This document shows positions 43,816 to 53,700 of a stretch of DNA of 64,000 nucleotides, one piece after another. This DNA comes from Fibrobacteria bacterium. Its GTDB lineage: Bacteria; Fibrobacterota; Fibrobacteria; UBA11236. The position numbers and the translations under genes are program-made. The notes under the pieces are model-generated. The model was not told where the DNA came from. It saw nothing but the letters and a program-made list of their open reading frames with translations, and made no database searches. How positions within the stretch are numbered: the first letter of the stretch is position 1; every line of letters begins with the position of its first letter. Location of the stretch: assembly GCA_025360005.1 (NCBI GenBank), contig JANYDA010000008.1:1-64000 (forward strand), read 5' to 3'.

Positions 43816-45537
43816 TCATTTCCTGAAATTCAAATCGATCAGACTCATCATCCCCGGTTCCGGTTCCCCCACCAGGAGTTTGACTTCCAGTTCGTGGTTG
43901 GATTTCTCCGAGAGCAGCTTGACGGCCATCTGGAAGGCGCCTTCTTCCACCGCGATGATGACGCCTTGCAACTCCACCTTATTGACGATGGAGGGCAAGG
44001 TGTTGAGATCGCCGATCAGGTTCTGCATAATGTCCTGGGAAACGCGGCCCGCCCCCAGTTTGATGAAGCCGACGAATTCATAGCCTTCCAGGTGCTCCTG
44101 CACTATCAGATCGGCGAGTTTTTTCGCGCGGGTATTGTTGCCCACAATAGCGATGCGCTTGGTGGAGCCCATGATCTTGGCGAAAATCTTCCCTCCCTGG
44201 ATGGCCAGGAACCTCCAGGCTGTGAGGCTGAAGATGCTGAAGAGAGCGGCCAAGGCGAAGGCCACCCGCGAATAGGCTTCTTCGCGGATGAAAAAGCTGA
44301 AGGCGAAGAAGCCCAGGAAGGAAACGCACAAGGTGGCGAATACCGTTTTGCGCTTCTGCACGAAGCGCCCGTAGTCGCCGATATAGGCCATGGGAGCCAG
44401 CACCGCCAACGACACCAGGGAATGCCAGAAGAAATAAAGGTTCCGATCGGTGGTATATGGCGTGGACATCCCCAGGTAACCCATGTAGCCGAAAGTCACC
44501 GCGGCCAGAATGCCGTTCACCAGAAGCAGATCCGCCGACCAGCGCTGCCATTTCTGGAACCGCGAATAGCCGAAGTTGACCAAGGCCAGCAAGGTGACCC
44601 CAAGATAAAAGAACGAAAGCGGCAAGGCGCGCAGCTCGAAATGCTTGCGCGAGAAGATGACCATGGACTCGTAGAAATAGAGGAAGGATCGGAAAGGCTT
44701 GCTCTTGGCGCTTTCGCCTTTGAAATGGATGGCCGTGGTCTGGGGATGGTAGAAGTTCCGCTTCCCCAGCAGCTTGATGCGGAAACAGATGTCCAAATCT
44801 TCCCCGTACATGAAGAAGTCCTCATCGAAGCCGCCTACGGTGCGGAACAGATCCGTCTTCACGCACATGAAGGATCCGGAGACCGCGTCCACCTCGTGGG
44901 TCTTGTTCTCGTCCAGGAAGGTGAGGTTGTACCGGCCGAAAACCCGGCTCTTGGGGAACAGGCCGGAGAGCCCGATGAACTTGAAAGCGGCAACCTGCGG
45001 CGAAGGGAAACTGCGCTTGCAGGCCAATTGCAAACTGCCGTCCCGGTTCACTATCTTGCAGCCCGCCACGCCGATATGTTCCTGCGCGCGGAAGAAATCC
45101 CACATCACCTGGAAAGTATTCTCGCTGACCAAGGTATCCGGATTCAGAAACAGCAACAAATCCTGCGAGGCCACGGAGGCGCCCCGGTTGCATCCGGTGC
45201 CGAATCCAAGGTTGCGATCGGACTTGAGCCACAGCACTTCCGGATAGCGGGGCTTCAAGAGCGCCAGCGTCCCGTCGCGGGAATCATTATCGAAGACGAT
45301 GACTTCGATGTCCCCGGCGAAGGTTTCCGCGGCATGGTAGATGCTTTGGATGCAGGCATCCAGGTATTCTCGCACGTTATAGGAAACGATGACGATGGAA
45401 ATCCCGACGGTCTTGGACGCATCCGCTTCCGACGCGCTTTCCGGATCGGTCGTTCCGTTCATGACGGGTTCCGGGCCCGCCGGCCGCGAGCCGGGCTTGA
45501 TGCGGTGACCGGGAAGGTTCCGCAGGAAGGAACTCAA
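43816..45537 (-). CDS. GT2 glycosyltransferase fused to a membrane/Rossmann module
   Basis: A 573-residue protein. The N-terminal GT-A domain (~25-290) has ISIVIVSYNVREYLDACIQSI, VIVFDNDSRDGTL, the sugar-nucleotide site LFLNPDTLVS, and FDEDFFMYGEDLDICFRI, a rhamnosyltransferase-like GT2. About five hydrophobic segments (~300-445) follow. A Rossmann-like domain (KRIAIVGNNTRAKKLADLIVQEHLEGYEFVGF, ~450-573) resembles the CoA-binding module of polyprenyl-phosphate sugar transferases. The catalytic C-terminal domain of that family is absent. It starts in a 4-base ATGA overlap with the preceding GT2 gene, so it acts in the same surface-glycan pathway. Confidence 0.82.
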   Translation of the reverse strand: MSSFLRNLPGHRIKPGSRPAGPEPVMNGTTDPESASEADASKTVGISIVIVSYNVREYLDACIQSIYHAAETFAGDIEVIVFDNDSRDGTLALLKPRYPEVLWLKSDRNLGFGTGCNRGASVASQDLLLFLNPDTLVSENTFQVMWDFFRAQEHIGVAGCKIVNRDGSLQLACKRSFPSPQVAAFKFIGLSGLFPKSRVFGRYNLTFLDENKTHEVDAVSGSFMCVKTDLFRTVGGFDEDFFMYGEDLDICFRIKLLGKRNFYHPQTTAIHFKGESAKSKPFRSFLYFYESMVIFSRKHFELRALPLSFFYLGVTLLALVNFGYSRFQKWQRWSADLLLVNGILAAVTFGYMGYLGMSTPYTTDRNLYFFWHSLVSLAVLAPMAYIGDYGRFVQKRKTVFATLCVSFLGFFAFSFFIREEAYSRVAFALAALFSIFSLTAWRFLAIQGGKIFAKIMGSTKRIAIVGNNTRAKKLADLIVQEHLEGYEFVGFIKLGAGRVSQDIMQNLIGDLNTLPSIVNKVELQGVIIAVEEGAFQMAVKLLSEKSNHELEVKLLVGEPEPGMMSLIDLNFRK

Positions 45538-46244
45538 GCGCTGCCGTCCAGGAAACGGAGCCGGATAAGCAGGAAAAGCGCTTCCTTGATTATCTTGCTC
45601 GACATCTTGGATACTCCCGCGGTCCTATCCATGAAGATGATGGGGATTTCCTGGATGCGGAAACCTTTTTTCCAGAGTTTATAGGTCACTTCTATCTGGA
45701 AAGAATAGCCGTCGGAATGGATTTTCGCCAAATCCAGGGACTTCAAAGCCGCTACGCGGAAACATTTATAGCCGCCGGTGGTATCCTGGATGGGTAAGCC
45801 CGTGGCCCAGCGGGCATAGACGTTGGCGAAATAACTGAGCAAGAGGCGGCTCATGGGCCAATTGATGACGGTCACGCCTTTAACGTAGCGGCTGCCGAGA
45901 ACCAGATCATGGGTCTCTATCTCCTCCAGGAATTTGGGGAGGAAATCCGGATCGTGGGAGAAATCCGCGTCCATCTCGAATACATAGTCGTATCCGTTCT
46001 CGATGGCGAAGCGGAAGCCGCGCACGTATGCGCTACCCAGGCCTTGCTTGCCTTCCCGCTGGATCAGATGGAGGTACTTCCGAAGCGGGAGTTGCTCCTT
46101 GACCCACTTCCCGGTGCCGTCGGGAGAACCGTCGTCGACGATCATCACGTCTACGCCGAGCTTGGTCGCCTCGATCCTTTCCAACAACCTGGGCAGGTTC
46201 TCGATCTCGTTATACGTAGGGATTATGACAAGGGTTCTGGCCAT
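45534..46244 (-). CDS. polyprenol monophosphomannose synthase-like GT2
   Basis: A 236-residue enzyme of the DPM1-type family. Motifs: TLVIIPTYNEIENLPRLL, VMIVDDGSPDGTGKWVKE, GLGSAYVRGFRFAIENGYDYVFEMDADFSHDPDFLPKFL, LVLGSRYVKGV and TGGYKCFRVAALKSL. It transfers a sugar, usually mannose, to a polyprenyl phosphate to make a lipid-linked donor for later enzymes. It lacks the C-terminal membrane helices of the longer versions. Start ATG 46244 is two codons after a GTG alternative at 46250. It is translationally coupled to the following GT2-Rossmann gene, suggesting that enzyme or its partners use the donor. Confidence 0.88.
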   Translation of the reverse strand: MARTLVIIPTYNEIENLPRLLERIEATKLGVDVMIVDDGSPDGTGKWVKEQLPLRKYLHLIQREGKQGLGSAYVRGFRFAIENGYDYVFEMDADFSHDPDFLPKFLEEIETHDLVLGSRYVKGVTVINWPMSRLLLSYFANVYARWATGLPIQDTTGGYKCFRVAALKSLDLAKIHSDGYSFQIEVTYKLWKKGFRIQEIPIIFMDRTAGVSKMSSKIIKEALFLLIRLRFLDGSA

Positions 46245-46391
46245 GGTCACTGCCTTCGGAGCGCCTTAACCCAGCCTCGTCGGGTGTGGGGGGGAATATA
46301 GCAAATGGCTTGCAAGGGGCCTCCCGGATTTGCGGAATTTAAGGCGTCGGCGCTGAAAGCATGGGCAAGGAAGGGCATGGAAAACGCGGCC

Positions 46392-47279
46392 TCAAATGGA
46401 AGTGGGCGATATTTCGTCCATGCGCCGGATTTGGTCCCCCACGTCCCTGGGCTTGAAGCCCGTGGCGGCGGCCAGTTTGTCCGTACGCAAGCCCGATTTC
46501 AAAGGGCGCCGGGCGGTTTGCTTCAAATCCGCCGTGAGACAGGATTGGATTAGCCCGCGATCCAATCCGTAATGATCGGCGATGGCTTCCGCCCATTGAT
46601 GGCGGCTGTTCCATTCCGATCCCGCCACGTGGTAGGTTCCCGTATGCCCGCCTTCGACCAGCTTCCAGATCCCCAGGGCCAAATCCTCCGCCAGCGTGGG
46701 ATTGCCCCATTGGTCAGTGACGATGCGGACCGGCTTGCCCGCTTTTAAACTGTCGCGCACGAAATCGACGAAGCTGGTCTTGGATCCTTTGCCGCGGCCC
46801 CAAAGGGTCATGGTACGCGCGATGATGGATCGGGGCGAATGCGCCAGCGCCAATTTTTCGGATTCCAGCTTGGTGGCGCCGTATACGCTGAGCGGCCGGG
46901 TAGGCGCATCCTCTAGGTAAGGGCCTGCCTCCCCGTCGAAGACGTAGTCCGAGGAAATGTGCGCCATGGGAATGCCGGCGGCTGCCATCCAACCCACCGC
47001 GTCCCGGTTTATAAGACCGGCCAAGGCGGGATCCCGTTCGCATAGATCCACGTCCGTGACGGCTGCGGCATTGAAGATCCAGTCCGGTGCGAAGGCGGCG
47101 ATGGCGGCCTCCAGTTCCGGGCGCTTGGAAACATCCACGCTACGGTAACCGGAAAGGGACTCCGGGAGCGCGGGAGCCTTTTCCAGGCCGGTCCCTACCA
47201 GATCCCAGGCGGGACCAGGCCTGGTCCTCAGCAGATTCTGGCCCAACAGGCCGTTGCATCCAATAATAAGGGCCTTCAT
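46392..47279 (-). CDS. rfbD: dTDP-4-dehydrorhamnose reductase
   Basis: A 295-residue SDR enzyme. NAD(P)-binding ALIIGCNGLLGQNLL (~3-17), NAAAVTDVDLCERDPALAGLINRDAVGWMAAA, SSDYVFDG, and the YxxxK pair in YGATKLESEK (~127-134), followed by RTMTLWGRGKG. The C-terminal part (NPTLAEDLALGIW, ~205 onward) is the typical substrate domain. It makes dTDP-L-rhamnose, a sugar for O-antigen or capsule. ATG 47279 has AAGGAAA upstream. It overlaps nothing, but lies just downstream of the GT2 gene ending at 47329. The other rhamnose genes (rfbA, rfbB, rfbC) are absent here. Confidence 0.85.
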   Translation of the reverse strand: MKALIIGCNGLLGQNLLRTRPGPAWDLVGTGLEKAPALPESLSGYRSVDVSKRPELEAAIAAFAPDWIFNAAAVTDVDLCERDPALAGLINRDAVGWMAAAGIPMAHISSDYVFDGEAGPYLEDAPTRPLSVYGATKLESEKLALAHSPRSIIARTMTLWGRGKGSKTSFVDFVRDSLKAGKPVRIVTDQWGNPTLAEDLALGIWKLVEGGHTGTYHVAGSEWNSRHQWAEAIADHYGLDRGLIQSCLTADLKQTARRPLKSGLRTDKLAAATGFKPRDVGDQIRRMDEISPTSI

Positions 47280-47328
47280 CCGTTTCCTTGCTGCGATCGG
47301 GCGGTGCGGCCGAACTGGGCCGGGCCCT

Positions 47329-48279
47329 TCAGGCCGGCCCATCCGCGCCGAGACCGGAGGTGCGCGCTACGGGGTGATTGCGATCCGCCATGCGATGGTT
47401 GATCATTTCGCCCAGCAAGCCTATCGAAATGAACTGGACGCCGACGATCATGAAGGCTACGCCGGCCAGCATGAGGGGACGCACGTGCCCATTGCCCGTA
47501 AGGGCCCAGGTGACTGCGAATCCGGCCAGGATCAGAAAACCTATCAGGCTGAACAGGAGCCCAACGAACCCGAACAAATGCAGGGGACGGCTGGTATAGC
47601 GATGCAGGAACACCAAGGTGATCAGATCGAACATGCCGTTGTTGAGGCGGGCCCAGCCGTATTTGGAAACCCCGAATTGGCGGGGCCGATGCTCGACGAT
47701 TTTCTCCGCTACCGTGAAGCCGTTCCAATGCGCCAGCACCGGGATATAGCGGTGCAATTCCCCGTAGAGATCCAGGCTTTTCACCACTTCCAGCTTGTAG
47801 CCCTTGAGGCCGCAGTTGAAATCGTGCAGCTTGACGCCGGCCACTTTGCCGGTGATGGCGTTGAAGAGTTTGGAGGGAAGGGTTTTGCCCAGCGGGTCGT
47901 AGCGCTTCTTCTTCCATCCGGACACCAGATCGGCGCCGTCCGCGAGCATCTTGATGATGCCGGGTATCTCCGCGGGATTATCCTGGAGATCGGCGTCCAT
48001 GGTGATGACGTACTTCCCGCGCGCGCGCGCGAAGCCTTCCGAAAGGGCCGCCGCCTTGCCGCAGTTCTGGCGGAACTGGACGCCTCGGATGCGCGGGTCC
48101 TGGGCGGACAAAGCTTGTACGCAGGCGAATGTCCCGTCCTTGCTGCCGTCATCGATGACGATGGCTTCGTACTCGATGCCTTCCCGCCCGCACACGTCCC
48201 GGATCTCCTTGGCCAGCACCGGCAGGCTTTCCACTTCGTTATAGGCGGGGATGATGATGGATAGGGTGGGAGAATTCAT
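47329..48279 (-). CDS. membrane-anchored GT2 (undecaprenyl-phosphate glycosyltransferase type)
   Basis: About 316 residues. The GT-A domain has LSIIIPAYNEVESLPVLAKEI, IVIDDGSKDGT, NCGKAAALSEGFARARGKYVITMDADLQDNPAEIP and HDFNCGLKGYKLEVVKSL, typical of GtrB/ArnC-like enzymes. Two C-terminal helices follow (LFGFVGLLFSLIGFLILAGFAV and LMLAGVAFMIVGVQFISIGLLGEM). It attaches a sugar to undecaprenyl phosphate for export. ATG 48279 is chosen; a TTG fifteen bases earlier is possible. No clear ribosome binding site is visible because the upstream DNA is the AT-rich repeat. rfbD follows on the same strand, its start 50 bases below this gene's stop. Confidence 0.9.
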   Translation of the reverse strand: MNSPTLSIIIPAYNEVESLPVLAKEIRDVCGREGIEYEAIVIDDGSKDGTFACVQALSAQDPRIRGVQFRQNCGKAAALSEGFARARGKYVITMDADLQDNPAEIPGIIKMLADGADLVSGWKKKRYDPLGKTLPSKLFNAITGKVAGVKLHDFNCGLKGYKLEVVKSLDLYGELHRYIPVLAHWNGFTVAEKIVEHRPRQFGVSKYGWARLNNGMFDLITLVFLHRYTSRPLHLFGFVGLLFSLIGFLILAGFAVTWALTGNGHVRPLMLAGVAFMIVGVQFISIGLLGEMINHRMADRNHPVARTSGLGADGPA

Positions 48280-48286
48280 AAAACCG

Positions 48287-48446
48287 TTTTGCAAATTGAA
48301 AATTGAAAATCAAAAGATGCAAATTGGAGGAGAAGAGAGCGCATCCAATCCCACGTTGCGATTCCTAAAGAGTATCCCAAAAACGCGGCCGCAATGGCGG
48401 CTTTCCGTTTTCCAATCTGCAGTTTGCAATTTTCAATTTGCAAAAT
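48287..48446. repeat. 160-bp spacer bounded by an inverted pair of the AT-rich motif
   Basis: The left arm TTTTGCAAATTGAAAATTG (48287-48305) and right arm CAATTTTCAATTTGCAAAA (48427-48445) are perfect 19-bp reverse complements. They enclose ~120 bases of mixed sequence in the spacer between the flippase-like and GT2 genes. The ends match the single copies at 24288 and 43772. It looks like a small non-coding element with terminal inverted repeats, although no target-site duplication is obvious. Confidence 0.65.
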
Positions 48447-48491
48447 TCTTCCTCTTCCTCTTGACCAGTATAGTCATTCCTCATTCCGATT

Positions 48492-49535
48492 TCACGGAGG
48501 CGGCGCGTCTTTTGCGGTTCGGCCCTTCACAAAGTAAAATCCTCCCCCCAGCATGACAACCAGGCCGATCACCGAAGGAAGGAAAGCCAAAGCGGCGGCG
48601 GTAACTTTGATGTCTCCCCCTGCGACGGCGGCATCCAGTACGCCCGGCAAGGTATAAAGATAGGTGCCGATGGTCTGAGGGATGCCCCAGCCGCCCACGT
48701 TCAGGGGAATAACGCCCGCCAAGGCGATGACGGGGATGAAGCAGAAGAAGAAGACCGGCGAGATATGCACGCCCAGGCCGATGGCGGAAAACCAATGCAC
48801 GTCGATGCGCAGTATCTGCACCAGGCAGGAGACCATGATGACCCAGCCCATCTCCAGCCTGCGGGCGCGGTAGGCCAAGAGGATATCCTGCAAACGCGCA
48901 TGCGCTTCTTCCAGCCATTTCATGCCCGTGAGATGGATGAGGGAATGCACCAGAGAGGCGACGCGCCGGCTAAGGAGCAAGGTGAGCACCAGCATGAATA
49001 CGGCGAAGACGAAACCCACCGCGTACAGCAAGTGCCGGAAATCCGCCTGGTCCAAGGTGCGCTGCCACAGGGCCGCCGCCACGGCCACCAGCGAAAGCAG
49101 AGAGAGCGTGAAGAAACCGATCAGCCGATCGAGGAAGGTGGATGCCACCGCCTTGCCCCAACCATCGGCGCCTTTCTTCACTTCGTAAACGCGCAAGGCG
49201 TCCCCGCCCACGGTTCCGGGCAGGAAGTTGTTGAGGAACATGCCGGAATAATAGGTGCGGAAGCAGGCGCGGTACCCGAAGCCGATGCCTTGCATGCGCA
49301 AGAGCAGGTACCATTGGTAGGCTCCGGCCGCAACCGAAAGCAAGAAGAAGAGCCCGCCCAACAGCACCCAGCCGGCTTTGGCGGACAATAGCGTGGCGAG
49401 GATGAGCCCGCGGCCGTTCTTCTCTATCACCCAGTACAGCACCGCCACCGCCGCGATCAGGCGCAGCCAGAACCACGCCTGTTTCTTATGCTTGCGCCGC
49501 GCTCCATTCCCGCCGGAAGCTTCCCTCCCGCTCAT
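48492..49535 (-). CDS. flippase-like membrane protein (lysylphosphatidylglycerol synthase TM / AglD family)
   Basis: A 347-residue protein with about eight membrane segments, from WFWLRLIAAVAVLYWVI and AGWVLLGGLFFLLSVAAGAYQWYLLL onward. The family hallmark YYSGMFLNNFLPGTVGGDALRVYEVKK (~92-118) is followed by VASTFLDRLIGFFTL. The later FIPVIALAGVIPLNVGGWGIPQT segment is also typical of the LPG_synthase_TM/UPF0104 family. Such proteins are associated with lipid or lipid-linked glycan movement or modification. ATG 49535 overlaps the GT4 stop by four bases (ATGA). This is evidence that it serves the same glycan pathway. Confidence 0.85.
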   Translation of the reverse strand: MSGREASGGNGARRKHKKQAWFWLRLIAAVAVLYWVIEKNGRGLILATLLSAKAGWVLLGGLFFLLSVAAGAYQWYLLLRMQGIGFGYRACFRTYYSGMFLNNFLPGTVGGDALRVYEVKKGADGWGKAVASTFLDRLIGFFTLSLLSLVAVAAALWQRTLDQADFRHLLYAVGFVFAVFMLVLTLLLSRRVASLVHSLIHLTGMKWLEEAHARLQDILLAYRARRLEMGWVIMVSCLVQILRIDVHWFSAIGLGVHISPVFFFCFIPVIALAGVIPLNVGGWGIPQTIGTYLYTLPGVLDAAVAGGDIKVTAAALAFLPSVIGLVVMLGGGFYFVKGRTAKDAPPP

Positions 49536-50689
49536 GCGCCGTCCCCTTCCGCGGCCGGGGCCGCGGCGCGGCCGCCGGCCTCCCGCCAAGCTTCCAGCAA
49601 TGCGTCCCTTGTCACTTCATAGGCCTTATCCCAAGTATGCCTGCGACCCCAGGCCAGCGCGTTCGCGCGCATGGAATCCGCCAATCCCGGATCGCCCAGG
49701 ATGCGGCGCAAGGCGGAAGCGAATGCCGCCACGTCTCCGAACGGAACCAGGAAGCCGGTCTCGCCGTTGCGCACGCTATCGCAAAGCCCCGGTACATCGG
49801 TGGCCACTACGGGAGTGCCGCAGGCATTGGCCTCGATAGAGGTCAGTCCCCAACCTTCCTTAAGCGAGGAGTTCACCACCACGCGCGCGGCTCCGTACAG
49901 CTCCACTTTTTCCGCCTCCGAGACAAAGCCCAGGAAATGCGTCCAAGCCTCCATGCCCTGGCCTCTGGCCATTTCCTTCAGTCGCGGCACATCGTCGCCG
50001 GAACCTGCGATCTGCAATTCCAGATCGGGGAAATCCTTTTTGAGGCGCGCCGCCGCGTTCAGGATCACGTCCAGGCCCTTGTACCTTTTGATGCGGCCTA
50101 CATAGAGGATCTTGTTCCCCGTTTTCGCCGCCTCCGCGGGCGGGCGATACAAAGCCAGGTCCGCCCCTTCGGGGGCGATGGCGACGCGGCCGAATCCCTT
50201 GGCCAGGAGCTCACGGCGGCTGCTGGCGGAACCGGTCAGCACCCGGGTGCGCCGGTAAACCGACGGCATCAGGCTCTCGAAAGCCAGCACATAGAGGGCC
50301 ATGGGCCAGGCGGCCTCGTGGAACAGAACGCGGCCGAAGAGATGGTGGATCTGCGCCACCACCGGGAGCGCGGTCAACCAGGGTAACAGGAACGGTACCT
50401 TGTTGGAATCGTCAAGCACCACGTCGATGGCGTCCCTGCGGCACCATGAGCGCAAGCGGAACCAGACCGAATAGTTGAAGAGGAATTTGCCGCCCACGCG
50501 CCGGACCAGCACGCCGCCCACCTCCTCTTCCGGTTTGCAGCCGGGAAAGGCATGGGAGTATTGGATGCAGGTGAATCCGTCCCGGACCAGGCGGAAGGCA
50601 ACTTCATGCAGGTGGACCTCCGCGCCTCCGGCTTCCGGATTCATCATGTCGCGCCAGTTGATCAACAACACGCGAGGCTTGGCGGCCAT
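49532..50689 (-). CDS. GT4-family glycosyltransferase
   Basis: About 385 residues in a GT-B fold. N-terminal: RVLLINWRDMMNPEAGGAEVHLHEVAFRLV. The C-terminal donor half has NKILYVGRIKRYKGLDVILNAAARL, LQIAGSGDDVPRLKEMA and the EX7E-like KEGWGLTSIEANACGTPVVATDVPGLCDSVRNGETGFLV, all typical of GT4 (retaining) enzymes. It likely adds a sugar to a lipid-linked surface glycan. ATG 50689 is favoured by the conserved start. An ATG at 50776 would add 29 residues and overlap the DUF2723 stop. The downstream stop overlaps the flippase-like gene start by four bases. Confidence 0.88.
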   Translation of the reverse strand: MAAKPRVLLINWRDMMNPEAGGAEVHLHEVAFRLVRDGFTCIQYSHAFPGCKPEEEVGGVLVRRVGGKFLFNYSVWFRLRSWCRRDAIDVVLDDSNKVPFLLPWLTALPVVAQIHHLFGRVLFHEAAWPMALYVLAFESLMPSVYRRTRVLTGSASSRRELLAKGFGRVAIAPEGADLALYRPPAEAAKTGNKILYVGRIKRYKGLDVILNAAARLKKDFPDLELQIAGSGDDVPRLKEMARGQGMEAWTHFLGFVSEAEKVELYGAARVVVNSSLKEGWGLTSIEANACGTPVVATDVPGLCDSVRNGETGFLVPFGDVAAFASALRRILGDPGLADSMRANALAWGRRHTWDKAYEVTRDALLEAWREAGGRAAAPAAEGDGA

Positions 50690-50759
50690 CCGGCCGCCCG
50701 CCTTGTCCGGCCGGGCCGGGACGCTCGGCGGGGTTTCCAAAATGACCGCGGTCCTTATT

Positions 50760-53700
50760 TCAGGACTTGCCCGCATTGGCGGACGAAGCCTTGGCTGCCG
50801 TATCCTTGCCCTTGGCTTTGGCCTCGCCGGGCTTGGCCTTTTCCGGCTTGGCCATCTTCTCGGCCTTGGCGGGCTCTTTGCCCAGTCCCGGTATGCCGCC
50901 CACCGAACCGGACGGAACCGGCGACGGGGCTCCCGGCTGCATGGCGGACGGGCCTTTGCCGGAATCGCTTCCGGGCAGCGGGGGCGCGGATTGGTTCCTG
51001 ATCTGGGTTTCCAGGAATTGCAACTGTTGGCTCACCATGGACGCGTATTGATGGCTGGGATTGCCCTTCAGCCATTCCGCCAATACGTCGTGGGCTTTGC
51101 GCAAGTCCCCGCGTTTCTGGTAGAGATCGCTCAGCCCGTACCACAACTCAAAATCGTTGGGAGAGGATTGCTTGAGCGAATTCAGAAGCGACTCGGCCTG
51201 CGGGAACTTGTTCTGTTCGATGTACAGTTGCGCCAGGTTGGCGCCGAACAGCCTGGGATTGGGGGCGTCCTTGATGCCTTTATGGTAGTAGGCTTCCGCC
51301 TTGGGATAATCCTTGATGGCCGCATACAGTTGCGCCCCGTAGTAATTGTTCCGCCATTCGCGCGGCAGGATGCGCGCATTCAGCTGCAGGTATTTCTCCG
51401 CGAACGCGATCTTTCCGTCCCGATCCTTCTCCTTGGAGGCCAGCGCGGCCTTGATGGAATCGGACGGCGCGGCGCCGCCTTGCTTGCGCAGGTCTTCCAG
51501 CTGGCGCTGGATTTCCGTCAGCTTTTCCTGCGCCCACATCACCAGGCGGAAATTGGTGGCGGAATAATTGGTGAGCAGGCCTTCCGTATTCAGATCCACG
51601 AAGAGCTTGGGATCCCCCAGGCCGCGGAAGCGGTAGATATCGTCCACCATATGCGCGGTGACGGGAGCGTCGATTTCCTTGTTCTTCTTCTCTTCGATGA
51701 GGGTATAGACCATGCCTTCCATCACCAGGTATTTCTCCAGGCCCATCATATTGTCGTCGGATACGGTGACGGCGAAGTGGATGGGATGCTTGGGATAATT
51801 GTTCTGGACTATGTGGAGGACCATGATGTCCTGCACCTTAAGGTAAGGACGCGGCTCCAGCTCCACCGTGATGGCGGAGTTGGGCACCTTGAAGGCCACG
51901 TTCTGCTTGAAGCGCCAGGGCTCCGGTTCCAGGTGGTCGATTTCATCGTCGGAAAAACCGATGGCGAGCTTGGGTTCATGCGTCTTGAGCTGCTTGACGT
52001 ACCAGTTGGTGTTGACCAAGGACAGGTTCACCACGCGCACGTCCTTGCGGATGCCTTCCACTTCCTGGATGAACCACAATGGAAAGGTGTCGTTGTCCCC
52101 GTTGGTGAAGAGAATACTGTTGGGTCGACAGGACATCAGCAGGTTGTAGGCATAATCCCATGGGATATAATCCCCGTGCCGGTTGTGTTCCTTGAAATTG
52201 GAGTAGGCCGGGACGGCGATCGACAACGCCAAAAGGGAAAGACCCACGCCCCGCGGCAACATCCCTCCCCTTCCCGATCGTTGGCTCAGCTTGTTCAGCA
52301 GAAAGGCGGAAGCCACGCCGAAGAGAATGCCCATATAGATGAAACCGGGCGTGTAGAAATAGTCGCGATCGCGCACCTCGATGTGCACGTTCTCCGGTTT
52401 CTGCTGCGGACTGAAATTCTGCTGCTTCCAATAATCGTAGTCGCGCATCTCCATCTGCGTGCCGTCGGCGAAGTTCATGTAGAACACCAGGCCGTAGCTG
52501 GTGGCCGCGTAGAGGATAAGCAGGTAGGCGCCCAGGTGGGGATTGCGCTTGTACACCAGATAGCCGCCGTATACGAACGGGAACTGGAAGAGCAAGAACA
52601 GGAACATCTGCCAGCCGGGATGCTGGCCCAAATTGATCCAAAGGGTATCGAACTCATGCTTGACAGGCGCATTGCGCGTCACGGATTCGTTTTCGTCCGC
52701 CCGGGTCTCGCCCACCTTCCAGGGGAAATATTGGCTCAGCATGTAGCCGCCGTAGCCCATATGGGGATAGACCAGCATTTGGTGCAGGAACTCTCCCCGG
52801 CGATGGAAGGCGCGCGCCAGCATGGATTCGGACCCGTATTGCTTGCGCTCCAGATATTCCTTGAATACGTCCCAGGTGCGCGGTTCGTTCTCGTCGATAT
52901 TGGGATTCACGTTGGAACGCAGCGGCACGTAGGCGTAGCTGGAAAAACCCAGCAATGCCACCAGGCTGAGCATGATGGCCATGTTCCAGCGACCCTTAGC
53001 CTCCTGGTTCTTGGCCAGCAGCTTGGCTATCACGGCTACCACCATGGTCCCGGCGGCGTAGAAGATGAAATCTCCGATATCGTACACGATGGAAAAAAGC
53101 CCCAGGCCCGTGACCGCCAAGGGAAGATCGAATTTCATGTCCGGCACGGACGCGTACACGATGGCGCCCAGGACCAGGATGGAGAGGTAGGCCCATACCA
53201 TATCGAGCTTGGCGCCCTTGATCAGGACTACGGAAGCGAGCACGAACCCGCCGATCAGGAATACGTACCCGAGCCAGTTCTTGCGGTGGTTGTCATCGGA
53301 GAAGACCACGAACAGGCCCACGGCCGGGATGGTGATGAAGGAGAAGGGGTGGATGCCCATCCCCAGGAAGCCCAGATAGGTGATGAGCAGCAGAATGCGG
53401 TTGGCCTTGGGGGTGCCGCGGCGCTCGTACCAATCCAACGACAGCCAGGAGATGGTCATGACCAGCATCATGGAAGTGCCGTAGACTTCCGCTTCCACCG
53501 CGCTGAACCAGAAGGTGTCCGAAAAAAGCACCAAAGCCGATCCGATGGCCGCGGAGCAATAGGTGGCGAAGCGGGACAGCTTGCCCTGGAACACGAGCGC
53601 GAACAGCTTGACCGAGAACAGAAAGCACATCATCACCGTGACCGCGCTGGTCAGCGCCGAAATCAGGTTGACGCGCGTGGCGGCTTCCTTGAAGGGCGCC

